Positions 12,437 to 24,442 of a DNA stretch of 64,000 nucleotides are shown piece after piece. The notes beneath the pieces are model-generated. The model did no database searches, had not been told where the DNA came from, and saw nothing but the letters and a program-made list of their open reading frames with translations. How positions within the stretch are numbered: the first letter of the stretch is position 1; every line of letters starts with the position of its first letter. This DNA is from Phytophthora quininea (taxonomy: Eukaryota > Oomycota > Peronosporomycetes > Peronosporales > Peronosporaceae), in assembly GCA_011947345.1 (NCBI GenBank), contig JAAVTG010001008.1, positions 372,001 through 436,000 of the forward strand. Reading direction: 5' to 3'. The position numbers and the translations under genes were made by a program.

Positions 12437-13509
12437 ATGAGCGACAAGACGTCCGCGCTCGAGTATCTGCAGCTGCTGAGCGACCAAGGCAAGCGCGACG
12501 AGCTCCAAGTGGCCGTCGGACGCTGTTCCGCTAAGGAACTGCGCAGCTACTGCCTGGGTCTCGGCGCCCGCGTGCGCAGTAAAGACTACGCCGCCTACCA
12601 CACCAAGGCAGGCTACGCCGAGCTGGTGATGCAGCTGCTGACGGCCAAGTCGGTCCACAAGGGCCTGGCAGACAGCTCCGACCTGAAACCCATCGCAGTG
12701 CAGTCCTCAAACTCCACTCGACGCTCCAAGAACTGCAATCTGCGCCTTACCAACGTCATGTTCTCCGACACTTTGCAGCCGTTTCTGAACGACATGAACG
12801 CGGTGCCCACGCAGCAGGAAGTCGATGCTGGGGCGGTGGACGGTGACAGCCCGTTCTGGAAGAGAGTGCAGCTGGAATTCACCAGCAACAAGCCCCAATA
12901 CGGCAGCGTAGCGTTCCCAGAGGAGTGTTTCCGAGGGTTTAATCTCAGCACCCCAATGCAGCATTCCAGCAAGAAGCTGCGAGAGATGTGGGAGGAGCTC
13001 TGTACGGCGTTTGCGAGCGTGTCAGCGAGGTTTTCTGGCTCAGAGACGCCTGAGATGGGCTTCCTCGCGTTCTGCTTGAACCGGTTCGATCTGTACTACC
13101 TGCACTGCTGGCTGCAAGTCAAGCCAAACTTGTTGGCCATGGCAACGGGCGGCTCCAGTGTTCGACCAGAAGTGACGACTGATAACGAGACGGAAGGAGT
13201 GATCAACGAGGCTGGACAGAGACAATGTCGAAAGAGGAAAACTGCAGCGATGGATCGACTGGTGAGAGCTGTGGAAGCTGTTGCGAGGCCGAGGATACTG
13301 TCGATCGAGGAAGAACGCGTGAATTGATGCAGCGGATCAAAGAGGCGTGTGAGACGTTGGCACTTGTGCGGTCAAATGAACTGGGCTCCGAACTGGAAGG
13401 CATTGTGCTCTGTGAGCTGCAGCAGCATGCCAAGCGTCTGAAAAGAATTCAGGGTGGCGAAATTGTTGAGCGCATCACGACGGAACAGGCTACTGCTCGT
13501 AGTAAATAA
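12437..13509 (+). CDS. Hypothetical protein, unrelated to the surrounding family
   Basis: Not recognised. About 357 residues once a one-base gap near 13317 is restored (GAAGAA followed by CGCG). The N-terminal third is helical (EYLQLLSDQGKRDEL, then KELRSYCLGLGARV). The middle carries NVMFSDTLQPFLNDMN, a FWKRVQLEF segment and MWEELC. The C terminus is Arg/Lys- and Glu-rich. The FSD...FW...F spacing recalls domains I associate with expanded, possibly transposon-derived, oomycete gene families, but I cannot name one. It lies divergently from copy E (289 bp between starts) and tail to tail with copy G. Confidence 0.6.
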
Positions 13510-13620
13510 CTGGCCTTGTTCCACGTTGCTTATCCTCTGTGGTTGTACAATGTAGTTTTGCAACAACAGTCCCGGAAATATTTATCGGTATCTCATGCAT
13601 TTTCTGGCAAGTTTGGCATG

Positions 13621-14961
13621 TTACACTTGTTGATCCTCCGTAGCCGCCCGGCCCGCCCGTTCTGCTGCTGCAAGCATGGCCGCACTAACACCTTCCAACC
13701 CATTCCGGATCCGCTCCGAGATGTATTTCGGCACGTGGATATGAGACTTCCGCAGCCGCATGGACCACCACCTCGAAAACACGACTAGAGGTTCGCCATT
13801 GGCTCGCGTGTACCTCGCCACCATGATGATTACTGTGACGTCTTGCCGTACTCGTTCATTTGGTCGATACGGGTACAGCTCGTCTTCATCTATCGTGTCG
13901 TTGATCGAGAAGCCCACTTCATCCACCCCACTGTCCGGTGGGCCCACCGGCCAATAGTCTGCAAACGCAGCATTGTTCGTGTCTAGCTGTACCGTATTAG
14001 CAATGCTACTGACGAATCGATGCTGTGCTACAGGACCCTCAATTGTCAGTTGCGGTTGGTCATTCTCCCGTATTGTGATGTCGCCCATGACTTCCGACAT
14101 GGTGATCTCCATATCCGACACAAAAGTCTCCACTGCATCGAAAACTGGCTTCACTCTGCGAGCTTCGGGCAGCGGGACGATCTCAAACCGCTCCGAGCAA
14201 ATGTCTCCGTTGGCGGCTACGTATTTCTTTTGGTCCAAATAGTCCTCACTAACATCCACGAATTTCTGCAGCCCCATCATGAAGTCGTAAGCAGATTTCA
14301 ACCGTTGTTTCCTCATCTCCAAGAGCTCGGTGGTGCGTTTGATTGGGTCTTTGCTGAGTCTCGTGGGGGTATCAAACGGCCCCGTGCTTTGCTCGCGCTG
14401 TTAACATAAAACAAGTTAAACGAGTATTAAAACACGTAACAAACAAATATATAGACATACGAAATGTTGGGTCACCATTCCCATGGTCGTTGCAAACACA
14501 ACGCGTTGGGAGTGGACTGTATTGCGCAGCAGTTCGTTGGTCGTGAGACGCTTCCTCAGAGCTTCCCGTGGACGCAGCACGTCTGCTCGTTTAGAGAGTT
14601 CGGACAGCTGCGCTTCTAGTTTCTTCCTCTCTTCTTCCAGTGCATCTAACTCGTTCTGTAAATAATAATAATAAAGTTTCCCCCGGTTAAGAAATATACT
14701 TCAGGCTTATGCTGCGAAAGTAAACGGCCGCACCTTACGACGATAGTACGTGGGTATCTTCTTCTTCTTCTGGGGCTTCCGGCGCTTATGGGGCGGGGAT
14801 TCGTCGCTGGACGCACTCGTGGTGCCGCCGTGGGCACTGGAGCGGGACGTGCGGGTCTGCATGGCGTGTTCGATGCCAAAGTGCTGGTCACCTGACCCTG
14901 TCGAAAGCGATCGAGCCCTGCCGAAGTCGATGGGTAAACTGGGGTCATAATCCAGGATCAT
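13621..14961 (-). CDS. Coiled-coil/START-like family protein, copy G (intact)
   Basis: Intact, 399 residues. Exons are 14961-14734, 14655-14461 (195 nt) and 14397-13621 (777 nt), with introns of 78 and 63 bp. Exon 1 ends KKKKIPTYYRRK after a Ser/His-rich segment. The coiled coil starts NELDALEEERKKL and ends FATTMGMVTQHF. The START-like part has ANGDICSERFEI, MGDITIREND, VAQHRFVSS, IDEDELYPYRPNERV and SRWWSMRLRKS. The 195-nt middle exon is shared with copies C, D and E. Confidence 0.85.
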
Positions 14962-15716
14962 AATCAAATGTTTTTCTGCAGGGAAAATAAAATTTCGACA
15001 GGGATTGTGGGCGCGTCGAAGAATCAAGTAAGACTTCGTTGTACTTGGAAATTGTATGCGGCTGTATGTATCAGACAGAAATAATCCATTTTCATCTTGT
15101 TGCACCCGCGACTTGAACATATTTCCTCGGAGCTTGTCGATCGGCAAACTGCATGTGGTGTGCTTGTTGCTCGTCGCAGCGCTGTGTTGATTCTCTCGTT
15201 ATTTCTCACGAGACGAACTTGAAAACTTGTTGGATCATAAGTCGAGTTTTCTTTCATCGACCAGCGCTAGCTTTGGCAGAGAGGTCCACATTCGCGTATC
15301 AATCCGATGCCCTTGAAAGCCAAATCAGCACGCATGAAAGAGCTGACATTTTCAAATACTAACTTCCGGACATGTATCTTCCAAACCTGAGAATGCAATC
15401 ACGTCAAGTGAAGACAAGTCTTAGCCATTAAATGTTTCAAGTGCTGCAGAGGCTCTGCAGCTACCGTGCATCTCGTGAGATTGTCTTGTAGTCCGAAGGA
15501 TTGCCTCACAATGTCAAGCTGCCGCTGGTCATCCGATGACGATCGCGCGGTTGACTGGGCAAAATGATCGTTTATGGGGCTGCCCCTTTTCTGGCCGGGT
15601 AAGCCTCAAAGCACTTGGGTTCACTATGGCAACTCTCTGCTTCCTGCGCTATCAAGACTAACGAGATCACTTCGCAAATCGTGGCTTGTCCGACAAGTCG
15701 AACACACCTAGCAGTC
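14962..15716. other. Divergent promoter region between copies G and H
   Basis: 755 bp of AT-richer sequence between two divergent starts. No family motif or other domain is visible in its short frames. Confidence 0.5.
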
Positions 15717-17081
15717 ATGGCACCTGACACGCTCGTGCAGACTCTACCGACGCTGCCGTCGCCGCCGGCCTACCTGAACCGGCCGAGAGTGCTTAATGCC
15801 TCGCCGCAGCCAGCCCGCATTCTGGAAAACAAGTTCCTGGCCGCGTTGTCCCCACCGCAAGAAGAGCAAGACGCCTTCCTCATGGGGCTGCACAAACCGC
15901 AACGGAAGCCTGCACTCTCCGCTACGGTCAGTAAAATAATTATTTCGTTTTCTTCAAAGCATTTCCGACTCACTTGAGCAATATTTGAACAGCACGAGCT
16001 GCGTGCCTTACGTGCCGAGTCGGCGGCGTTAGAGTCGCAACTGAACTCACTCTGCACTAAATGGCAACAAGAATTACCAAGCCAATCAATCCGAGACAGA
16101 GCCTGTGTCGCCGTCAAGGCCAAGTGGGTCTCCTCCCAAGCAGAGATCATCAACCGCTCGCTCAAGGACCAAGTGCTGCAACAGCAGCTCTACCTGGCGT
16201 CTCTGCAGCATTTGATGACTCAGTCCCCATTCCTGGCACCGTCCAGGAGCAAAGAGATATTCGAAGGCATGCACGCCTTCTCGGCTCTGCCAGAGTCTCT
16301 GACCATGCAGCAGAGACTTGGTCAATTGCAGAGTCAATGCGACTTGAGTGTGCGACTGGTGCCGGCGCTTATGGGGCGATTCACACGCCAACATTTGCCC
16401 GAAGCAACCCCAAGCAACCCTTCTCACACTCCAGCATCATGGCCGACGGCAATTACACTTACGTGTCCAACATTCTGCTGTGTCGGATCCCGCACCGGTC
16501 ACTGGATGCAGTGGTGTCTGCTGCCATGTGCTACTTCCAGAACATATCGAGCGAGCTGAGAACGCACTTGGGCGTGCAGTGTGATTTGGTCAAGATGCAC
16601 GACCTGGGCAACGGACGAGCGTACAACCAATTGCGCTACAGGAACGGACTGCAATTTGCGTCCACAAGCAACACAGTGCTGAGCGCCAAGTTTACTCAGG
16701 AATCGGCGGTGGTTATCGCCGATTTCGTGGATCAAGACGATCTGTACCCGATCGATCGCACGAGCGAGGGACAAGTTGGGCTGGACTCGTGTCTGTCGTA
16801 CGTAACGATCCCTTCGTGGCATTGTTTGAGGTCGTGGAATTTTTCTAACGGATGGTAATATGTACAGGCTGCTTATGACGCCTGAGCGGGACCCCGTGAC
16901 TGGCGTGGAAGAAGTGTTGATCCAGAGGCTGAGTGTGAACAGATACAACCTCCCACCGACGTCTCCACGGTTGCACCGCGAGATCCGATCTACGTTGCCC
17001 TGGTTTAACGGAGACCTGTTTATGGAGGTGCTGTGCCGCCAGCTCGAGCAGATCGGGTCGCCCAAGGCATTGGAATCTTAG
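15717..17081 (+). CDS. Coiled-coil/START-like family protein, copy H (subgroup 2)
   Basis: Exons are 15717-15926, 15993-16797 and 16868-17081, introns 66 and 70 bp, about 409 residues. Exon 1 ends LSAT, and exon 2 opens HELRALRAESAALESQL, a coiled coil with WQQELP, followed by a Gln-rich helix (QQQLYLASLQ). The START-like part is more distant than in copies A-G: YVSNILLCRIPHRSL, IADFVDQDDLYPI, then NRYNLPPTSPRLHREI and a WFNGDLFMEVL end. One C is missing in a CCCC run near 16413, and adding it makes the total a multiple of three. The tail differs from subgroup 1, which ends with a TRWxCLRLRK block and a GMEQVGEAM-like helix. Confidence 0.75.
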
Positions 17082-17235
17082 TGTATTGTAGTCTGCATTG
17101 TTACAGTTATTGTTCAAAGCAAAAGGATCACCGCAAAAAGAACCACCAACTCCATAAATTACTACTACTCTATGCCTCTTGCCTTCCTACGGACAAATTG
17201 GTTCAACCTGAGCTACATTGCACCCGGGCTCGAAG

Positions 17236-18801
17236 CTATTGACGGCTCACACTCTTCTTCCTTGACTGGACTTGTTTTCCTCTTCTATCTGCCATCTCGT
17301 CGCTGCCTTCTTCCTTCTCGTGCTGCATCATATTCGTCTTGTTTTCTCCGTCGACGGGCTGCACTACGTCGCTACCGGCGTTGGAACGCACCTCGCTGGC
17401 CGCACTCATATTCATGTAGGCGTCGCTCAGCATGGCCATGTGGAAGTCGCCGTTGAAATACGACAGCAGTTTGTTCAGCTCACGATGAATCACAGGCGAG
17501 TTTGGCGGCAGGTTGTACCGGTGTGCTCGTAGTCGACGCAACAGCACGACCGGCTCCTGCGTCTCGGGGTCCGGAACACGTGCGATGGTGAGGATACTGC
17601 AAATGTCGATACGAAGCGAAGACTTGGTCGACGCGGGCACCAACGGCACGCCATCACTGCCGACTTGGAGCTTTTCCAGCTTGCAAACGTCGTCGGTGCC
17701 TTCGTCGTCGTCCTCGTCCACAAAGTCAGTGTAGATCACGGCCAGATCGTCGCTAAGCAGTCTGCCACACCACGCTCGATTCGTGTGCGCGCCTCGCATC
17801 TCTCCGTCCTGCCGCTCTACGCGTGCGTAGTAAGTGTTCTGCCCCATTTCGATCTCGTGCTGCAAGGTAATAAAAACACAGAGCATGTGAGCAATTGGTG
17901 CACATTAGACAGCCCCACAGCCTCGGTCGGCCGAAAAGAACCGTTACCGTCGGTACCTTGACTTCAAGCAGGACGCCAAGGCGGCGCTCGAGCTCGATCG
18001 AGGTGTTCTTGAGGTTCTCGCACATGGTCTGGAAGATGCGAGGGATGCTGGCACTGGCTGGCACCTTGCACACGAACACGTTCGACACGATTGTGCCGCA
18101 CGTGTTCTCGTCCGTGGGTTTGACGACTCCATCCTGACTACGCAGTGGTGACAAAATCGTCGTCGCTGCGGTGCTGGTCCGCGAGAACGGCAGCACTGGC
18201 GACGTTAGTGGCACGAATTCCCTCGTAAAGGTCTCCACAAGACCCGATGCAAGACGAACGCCAACGTCGAAGCGAGTCTGCAGCTGCTGCCTGCGAGTGT
18301 CGGGGTCGGACCCGGTCAAGTGCAGGTATCCGTGCATCCGCTCGAACAGCTCTTGGCACAGGGCCGCGCGGGACCACAGCGGAGCTTCCGTGAGCTTCTG
18401 CTGCAACGATGAGAAGTAGAGCTGCTGCTGGAGCAGTTCGTCTTTGAGTCGAAGGTTGAGCTGCTCCACTCGACCGGTCACGGCCTTCTGCTTTGCAGCG
18501 GTGCACGCTGCCAGTAGCACTTCCCTCTCAGGCAACGCAGCCTTCCACTTGGCACACAGCGCAGCGAACTGTTCGTCCAGACGCTGCGCTTCGCTTCTCA
18601 ACTCGCGCACCTCGTGCTGTGTACATTCAGATCAGCCAGCAACAGACATGAGATCGTTCGTCCGCAGCACTCATCCTGATGATAGATAACACTACAAAAA
18701 GCACTCACCGCCGCAGGAATGGCCGCTTTGCGCGGCGCTCCGGATGCAGGGCGACCGCTTTTCCCTCGCTTGGTAGCGGTGCCGGTCGTCGATACTGCCA
18801 T
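17236..18801 (-). CDS. Coiled-coil/START-like family protein, copy I (subgroup 2, intact)
   Basis: Intact, 458 residues. Exons are 18801-18709, 18616-17957 and 17859-17236, introns 92 and 97 bp. The first intron falls exactly before HEVRELRSE, the position of copy H's first intron before HELRALR. Exon 2 is coiled coil (CAKWKAALPE, then LLQQQLYFSSLQQ). The START-like part has VSNVFVCKVP, YTDFVDEDDD, HRYNLPPNSPVIHREL and YFNGDFHMAML. The C terminus is a Lys/Arg- and Glu-rich tail of about 60 residues ending RKKSVSRQ, which could be a nuclear-localisation stretch. Confidence 0.83.
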
Positions 18802-20524
18802 GAATGGATCTCGAAGTGCTGGAGCTGAATTCGACGGTGCCGGCGTTGACTGCGAGCGGTGGTATACGCTCGACCCCGCGGATTAATAGGCGACAGGGTT
18901 CTTGTCCGCGTAAGCCGTTAGACGAGGAGGGAGTCCGCCACGAACGACACGCTGCTGCTGCTGCTGGCTGCTCCGGTGTCTGGCGGCCTTTCTTAGGCTT
19001 CGCAACGGCGCTCCGGTCGCTTACTCGAAAGCGCGGTGCGCTGCGGGACTCGGAAAAAGTGTCCTCGATCGAACCTCGTCCCCTGCTGGTGCCTGGACGT
19101 CCACAGTCTCTGGTGGCGAGAAGATGTAATCCGGCGACCACAGAGACACTCTGGACACGCCGCCGGCTGACCTGACCTGAGCAGCGGGTGGCGCTGTGGA
19201 TGATGATGGAGCGGCCGGATGGGCGCCGTATCAGCAGCGGAAGCCCGGCAGACTGCGACTGCAGTCAGCTGGCTCGTCGATTTCATCATGTAGCCTGCAG
19301 TCCTCACCGCGCGTAGAGGTGCCGCGCTTGAAGGCCTGCTTACTGTTCCTCGAGAAGGAGCGGGCGCCCTCGATGGTGAGCGGCGCTGGCCAATCCTCTG
19401 GCGCAGCCGCCCTCCACACTGATGTGTGGAGGGGTCCGGGACGAGCGGAAGATCATGAAGGTGGCTCAGCAATCACGCGCGCCGGTGTCTCTACCCGGCC
19501 CAACACGCCGCACGCTGGCTGTGATGTCGCGCGAGAGAAGCTGGGCCGAGGACGAGGCCGCAGCGCGGTGCGCTCGAGCCAATTCGCCGCGGGCATCGAT
19601 GGTCGCTTCAAGCGTCCTCTCTGCGAGGACGTACCGTATCGACTTGAACGTGCATTTCGCCATCGGGTGGACAAGATGGCGGCATTACTGCCGGCCATGC
19701 GAGTCGCGGCAGTAAACATGCCGATCACGGTTCGAGCTGGCTTTGGCTGGCTCCCGGCCTCGGCGTCTGGCCTGGCCGGCCGAACACTATTCACGTGGCT
19801 CGCTTCACGACCGACACTTTGCGCGCGATTTGCAGCTGCTGATCAAGAAGCGCGTGCACCACGAGCGGCGGATTGCGGGCGGCAGCGCGTCGGCGAATGT
19901 CATCAGGTAACGCCGCTGGGCTCGCTCTCAATCCAAGCACTGGATTGCCAGTCAAGAAGAGCTGTTGATCAAATCGCGAGCAACTGCTGGAGGCTGCCTG
20001 TCGAGTCGCAAGCAAAAGCTTACCAAGCGCTCTCTGGGATGCCGATGGAAAAGAAAAGTCTGCTTGGGATCGCACGATCGAAATGACTGCGAATCGACAC
20101 ATCATGCTGGGCTTGCCACGCATCAACACGAAGTCAATGATGCACTCTACCGGTGCGACACAGCAACGTACGGAGCGAGCGAGCAAGCAGCTGGGTGCCG
20201 TTGAAGTGTTGCCTTTGCCTTTCGCGGCATCCGGGAGAAGTCGTCGGTGTCCACGTAAATTGGTGCGAACATGGTCAACTTGTGCGCCGTTTATCGGGTT
20301 TGTTTGGTTGTCTGCGCTCCGTTGCAGCGGAGCTCAACATGTATAATACGCGCACCGACAAACATCAACCAACCACAGCCACCGCGAACATAGGGAGTGA
20401 GCCTGAGCACGTCCATCGACGGCGATCGACACTAAATATTGGTTTTACATTGCATACGACAGTGTGTATCAGCGCTAACCGTATCTCAAACGCATGCACG
20501 TGCATTAAAATGGACACAACCAGA
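18802..20524. other. 1.7-kb intergenic stretch, no supported gene
   Basis: GC-rich at 18800-20000, so long open frames occur on both strands (the longest is 19196-20086, plus). Their translations are Ala/Arg/Ser-rich, overlap equally long antisense frames and show no domain I recognise. A short segment near 19801-19912 (reading IKKRVHHERRIAGG in one plus frame) looks more protein-like and is followed by a possible donor AGGTAACG. It could be a fragment of a lost gene. Confidence 0.45.
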
Positions 20525-21773
20525 CTAACAGTAACTCCACTGCCGAGGACTCTGCTGCTCCTGGATGTAGCCGCACACGGTGGCAGTAATTAGGTCGCCG
20601 TTCAGAATGGGCCGAATCATTGCCAGGTCCTCCTGGATCAACGGGTCGTCGGGCAGCACGTTGTAGTGGTAGACCACCACCCACCGCAGCGTTACCGACA
20701 GCGTCGCGCCCGTGATCGGGTCCTTCTTGGGCGTGATCGTCAGCCCGCAGATGCCGTACTGCGACGGCCCGCAGTTGAACACCGGGTGCAGCGGGTCATC
20801 GATGATGGCGTCAATGTGCACCATACCGTGCGACGGTGTCAACTCGGAGCATACGACGTTGTTCACCGTGGCCGGCAGCCCCGCGCCTTTGAACGTCGAG
20901 CGTCGGTACACGACGGGGAGTCGACGCTGTTCAGTCGGACCCGAGTGGCGTTGACGCCAAAGTGTCGCTTCATGGAGGTCGGGATGCCGTCAAAGTAGGC
21001 CAGCACCGCCGCGTAGACCCCTCAAGTGACGTGTGCGGGATCTCGGAGATGAAGACGCTGGAAATGAGCGTGCTGTCCTTGCAACCGGTGATGTCGATCT
21101 GCGAGAGCGGTAGCTCGGGCGTAGTGCCTTCGTCCTGCATGGCCAAGACCTTGTCGATGGCCATCTGCGAGAACCGGTTGACAATGGACGGCAGCGTCGC
21201 CAAGGACCGGTCGTTGTGGGCCTGCAGAGCCTTCTCCCGCTGCTGCTCCTCGCGCCCCAAGCTCGTGTCAAAGTGCAGCGCCTCGAACAGAGCTTGGCCG
21301 CTCGAGTGCAGCGGCGCTCGCAGCACGGCCGCCTGCAGCGTCGCGAACAGCAATTGCTGCTGCAGTAGCATCTGCTGCAGTTCGTTGTGGGCCTTCTCCG
21401 TGCGGATGGCGCCGTGCTTTTCCTTGGCCGACAGTTGCGCCGTGGCCAGCGCTCGGTGGTCGGGCAGTTGCCGTGCCCACTTGCGCTGCAGCGACTGCAG
21501 CTCGTCTTCCATGACCGCCACCTGGCTCCGCAGCAGGCGGATCTCGTGGGTGGCGCTCAGTGGCGCGCCGTTAGCTGCGCGCGGCCGGGCGGGCGTCGGT
21601 CTGGCGCCGGTGATGGCGGCGAGCAGCTCCTCGTTCGAGTCGGCGGCGCCCGTCGCCGCATAGCGTCGCCGCTTTTTCGTCGGTCGCGCGGCGATGGCCG
21701 CGTCGGGGCTCAGGCTGGAGCCCATGTCGGGGAGTGGTGCCATGAGCACGACGTTGGTGGGGTGCACGCTCAT
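20525..21773 (-). CDS. Coiled-coil/START-like family protein, copy J (subgroup 3, intronless)
   Basis: About 416 residues in one exon. The N terminus carries KKRRR and an Ala/Pro-rich linker, then LSATHEIRLLRSQ, where copies H and I have an intron exactly before HE. The coiled coil contains LQRKWARQLPD and a Gln-rich QQMLLQQQLLFATLQ helix. Then come PELPLSQIDITG, ISSVFISEIPHTSLE, RHFGVNATRVRLNS, GMVHIDAI, ITGATLSVTLRWVVVYHYN and LNGDLITATVCGYIQE. Two one-base gaps (GGGG near 21020, CCCC near 20920) break the frame, and restoring them gives a multiple of three. Copy K is its clear sister. Confidence 0.77.
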
Positions 21774-23226
21774 GGAGCAAACAGAGCTTCCTGCTGGGTG
21801 GCGGCGACTGCGAAAATTGCGAACTGCCAGCAGCTACTTGATTGTTTTGGCTCGAATTCGAGAGGAGCACGAATTGTGGCTACCATTCGTCTGTTACGAT
21901 ACTTGATGTGGCAGGTCAAATAAGCGATTTTATTATGTTAATAGAACAGTATTAATGACCTGCCGTATTCTGTACATAAGGATAAGATGCCACAGGTTCT
22001 AAGATTTGCGAATCGTATCAGACCCCGATTACGAGACTGGTCGCGGAGCACAGTAACCAGCCGACCGCGCTCTTCCCGCACTTCTACAGAGCCGAGCAGA
22101 GCCCTGCGTGGTTTTGAATGCAGAGAAAGCGTCGTGGGATTCCTTTGACGGCAGGGTATTTACATGTATCCGGATCCGGTCGATGAGGTGATCTCGAGGA
22201 CGTCGTTGCCGCGCGGTTGGACGTGCGAGGGCAGTCGCTGCCAGTACCAGACGCTTCCGTTTGAAAGGAAAAGCTCACCATCGGGCAGACACAACTTCCC
22301 GACCCCTCCACACATCACGTTTCGCTATTCTCGCGATTAAGCTTGACGCTTGGAAAGGCGTTGTGCCCGCAAGCGCAAACAGCCACAGCCACGAGGCCGT
22401 CGTCTCGCACTTTGCGAGGCAAAAACACGCGCGGTTGATGCTGATGAACAGCATGGCGATGCGCAGTAATCACCGAGACGGAAAGGAAACCCACAATTGA
22501 GACCTCAGCGTGCTTGGCGAAAAGCTCTGCAGGTTTAATCGCTTCCCGTTGGGAAAGCCGTCCCTCTCGCGTTTTTGGCGGGTTTCCGACGATATCCGCA
22601 GCACCCACCCTCAATTGCTGCTGCGAAAGCCTCCACGTGTGCCGCAGGAACGTGAGTTTACCAGCCTGATTGCTGCACGTGGCCGCGAGGTGCAATCAAC
22701 CGCCTATCACGAGGCAAAGCTCTGTTATGGCTCTTTGCGACACTGTTCGTAGGAAAACACGTAAAAGTTTGGAGATCGTGGAGATCATCCACAGCAATTT
22801 GTGCTGCCCCAGCTCGCTCTTGGTGTAATGCAACGCCACAACTTTAATCCTCGGAAACGCATGTGGAACACCCAGCCCTCCAGGCCTTTGCTTGTCTTGC
22901 CTGTTGATCTGTGCCCGCTGCTGAGACTGTACCTTTGGAAAAACTCACTTCAAACCAGCTTGTTAAACAAAAACGGCGAGGGCACGAAATTGGCCCCGCA
23001 TTGTTCACCAACCAGTTCATCAAGCCACGAAATCGCGGCGTCGAGTCTCAGCTCATCCGTTGTTTGCCTTTGCATAAACCTTAAGTAAGCCGGTTTTCTC
23101 CGCTTGCTGGAGATCGGCCGTCTTCAATCCTATCGATCTACTTGCGAACCGCTTCTTCGGATAAACCATTATATTCCAGCTCATACTAGTAGTATGTACT
23201 AGCGTTCTTCTACTACATGTACACTA
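21774..23226. other. 1.45-kb intergenic stretch, no supported gene
   Basis: Contains the promoter of copy J near 21774-21950. The rest has only short, unconserved-looking frames. A small palindromic run of ACTAGTA/TACTAGT-type words occurs near 23185-23230, just past the stop of copy K. Confidence 0.4.
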
Positions 23227-24442
23227 CTAGAACTGCTTTCTAGGGCTCTGCTGGTGCTTCTCCTGGATGTAATCGCACACGGTGGCGGTGATGAGGTCGC
23301 CGTTCAAAATCGGCCGGATGATCTCGAGGTCCTTTAGGATGAGCGGATCGTCGGGTAGCACATTGTAGCGATACACCACTACCCAGTGCAGCGTCACCGC
23401 CACTGTAGCTCCAGTCATTCTGTCCTTCTTGGGCGTGACCGTCAGCCCGCAGATGCCGTACTGCGACGGCCCAGTGCTAGACAACGGGTGAAGCGGGTCC
23501 TCCGTGATGGCGTCAATGTGCACCATACCGTGTGAAGGAGTAAGCTCCGAGCACACGACATTGTTCACGGTAGCTGGCAGGCCAGCGCCTCTGAAAGTCG
23601 ATCGTTGGTAGACCACCCCGAGTCCACGCTGTTGAGTCTTGTGCGCTTGGCGTCGACGCCAAAGTGCCGCTTCATGGACGTCGGGATGCCGTACAAGTAC
23701 GAGAGCACTGCGGCGTAGACCTCCTCCAGCGAAGTGTGCGGGATCTCAGTGATGAAGACGCTCGACACCAACGTGCTGTCCTGGCAGCCGGTGATGTCGA
23801 TCTGTGACAGCGGCAGCTCCGGTTTGACGCCTTCCTGGCGAGCCGTCAGCTTGTCGATGGCCATCTGCGAGAACCGCTTCACAATGGACGGCAACGTCGC
23901 CAGCGATCGCTTCTTGTGGGCCATCAGCATCTTCTCCCGCTCGACTTCATCGCAACTGAGGTGCGTGTCGAAGTGGAGCGCCTCGAATAAGGCGAGGCCG
24001 TTAGACTGCAACGGTGCGTTCAACACTGCCGCCTGCAGCGTCGCGAAGAGAAGTTGCTGGCGCACCATCATGTGTTCGAGCTGGTTGTGAGCCTGTTCGA
24101 TTCGGATACCGTCGTGCTTCTCCTTGGCGGAGTGTTGAGCTGTGACCAACGTCCGGCGATCTGGAAGCTCGTCGGCCCACTTGGTCTGGAGGCTGTGGAG
24201 CTCCTTCTCCATGGAAGCCACTTGGGCTCTCAGCAACCGAATCTCATGCGTTGCCGTGAGGGGGCTCCATTGGCACCACGGGGCCTCGACGGTGGCGGGT
24301 TGGAGCCTGTCAACGCTCGCAGGAGCTCGTCGTGGGATGCGGGAACTTGGGCGTTGCGTCGACGCTTCTTGTTGGAATGGGTGGTCATGGCCAGGTCGGT
24401 CTGGAGGTCGTTGGCGAAAGGAGTCATGTGCCGCAGACTCAT
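23227..24442 (-). CDS. Coiled-coil/START-like family protein, copy K (subgroup 3, intronless)
   Basis: Sister of copy J, about 405 residues, one exon. It shares KKRRR, ATHEIRLLRAQ, a coiled coil with LQTKWADELPD, RQQLLFATLQAAVLNAPL, PELPLSQIDITG, VSSVFITEIPHTSLEEVYAAV, RHFGVDAKRTRLNS, GMVHIDAITEDPLHP, TVAVTLHWVVVYRYN and LNGDLITATVCDYIQE. One-base gaps occur at CCCCC near 24266 and GGGG near 23617, and restoring both gives a multiple of three. The start at 24442 is chosen because the following residues align with the N terminus of copy J. Subgroup 3 ends with an LNGD-type motif like subgroup 2's FNGD, linking the two. Confidence 0.77.

Noticed and set aside
19196..20086. 296-codon open frame on the plus strand between copies I and J
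   Set aside because: GC-rich region where all frames stay open. The translation is Ala/Arg/Ser-rich, has no domain, overlaps equally long antisense frames and breaks the spacing pattern of the cluster.
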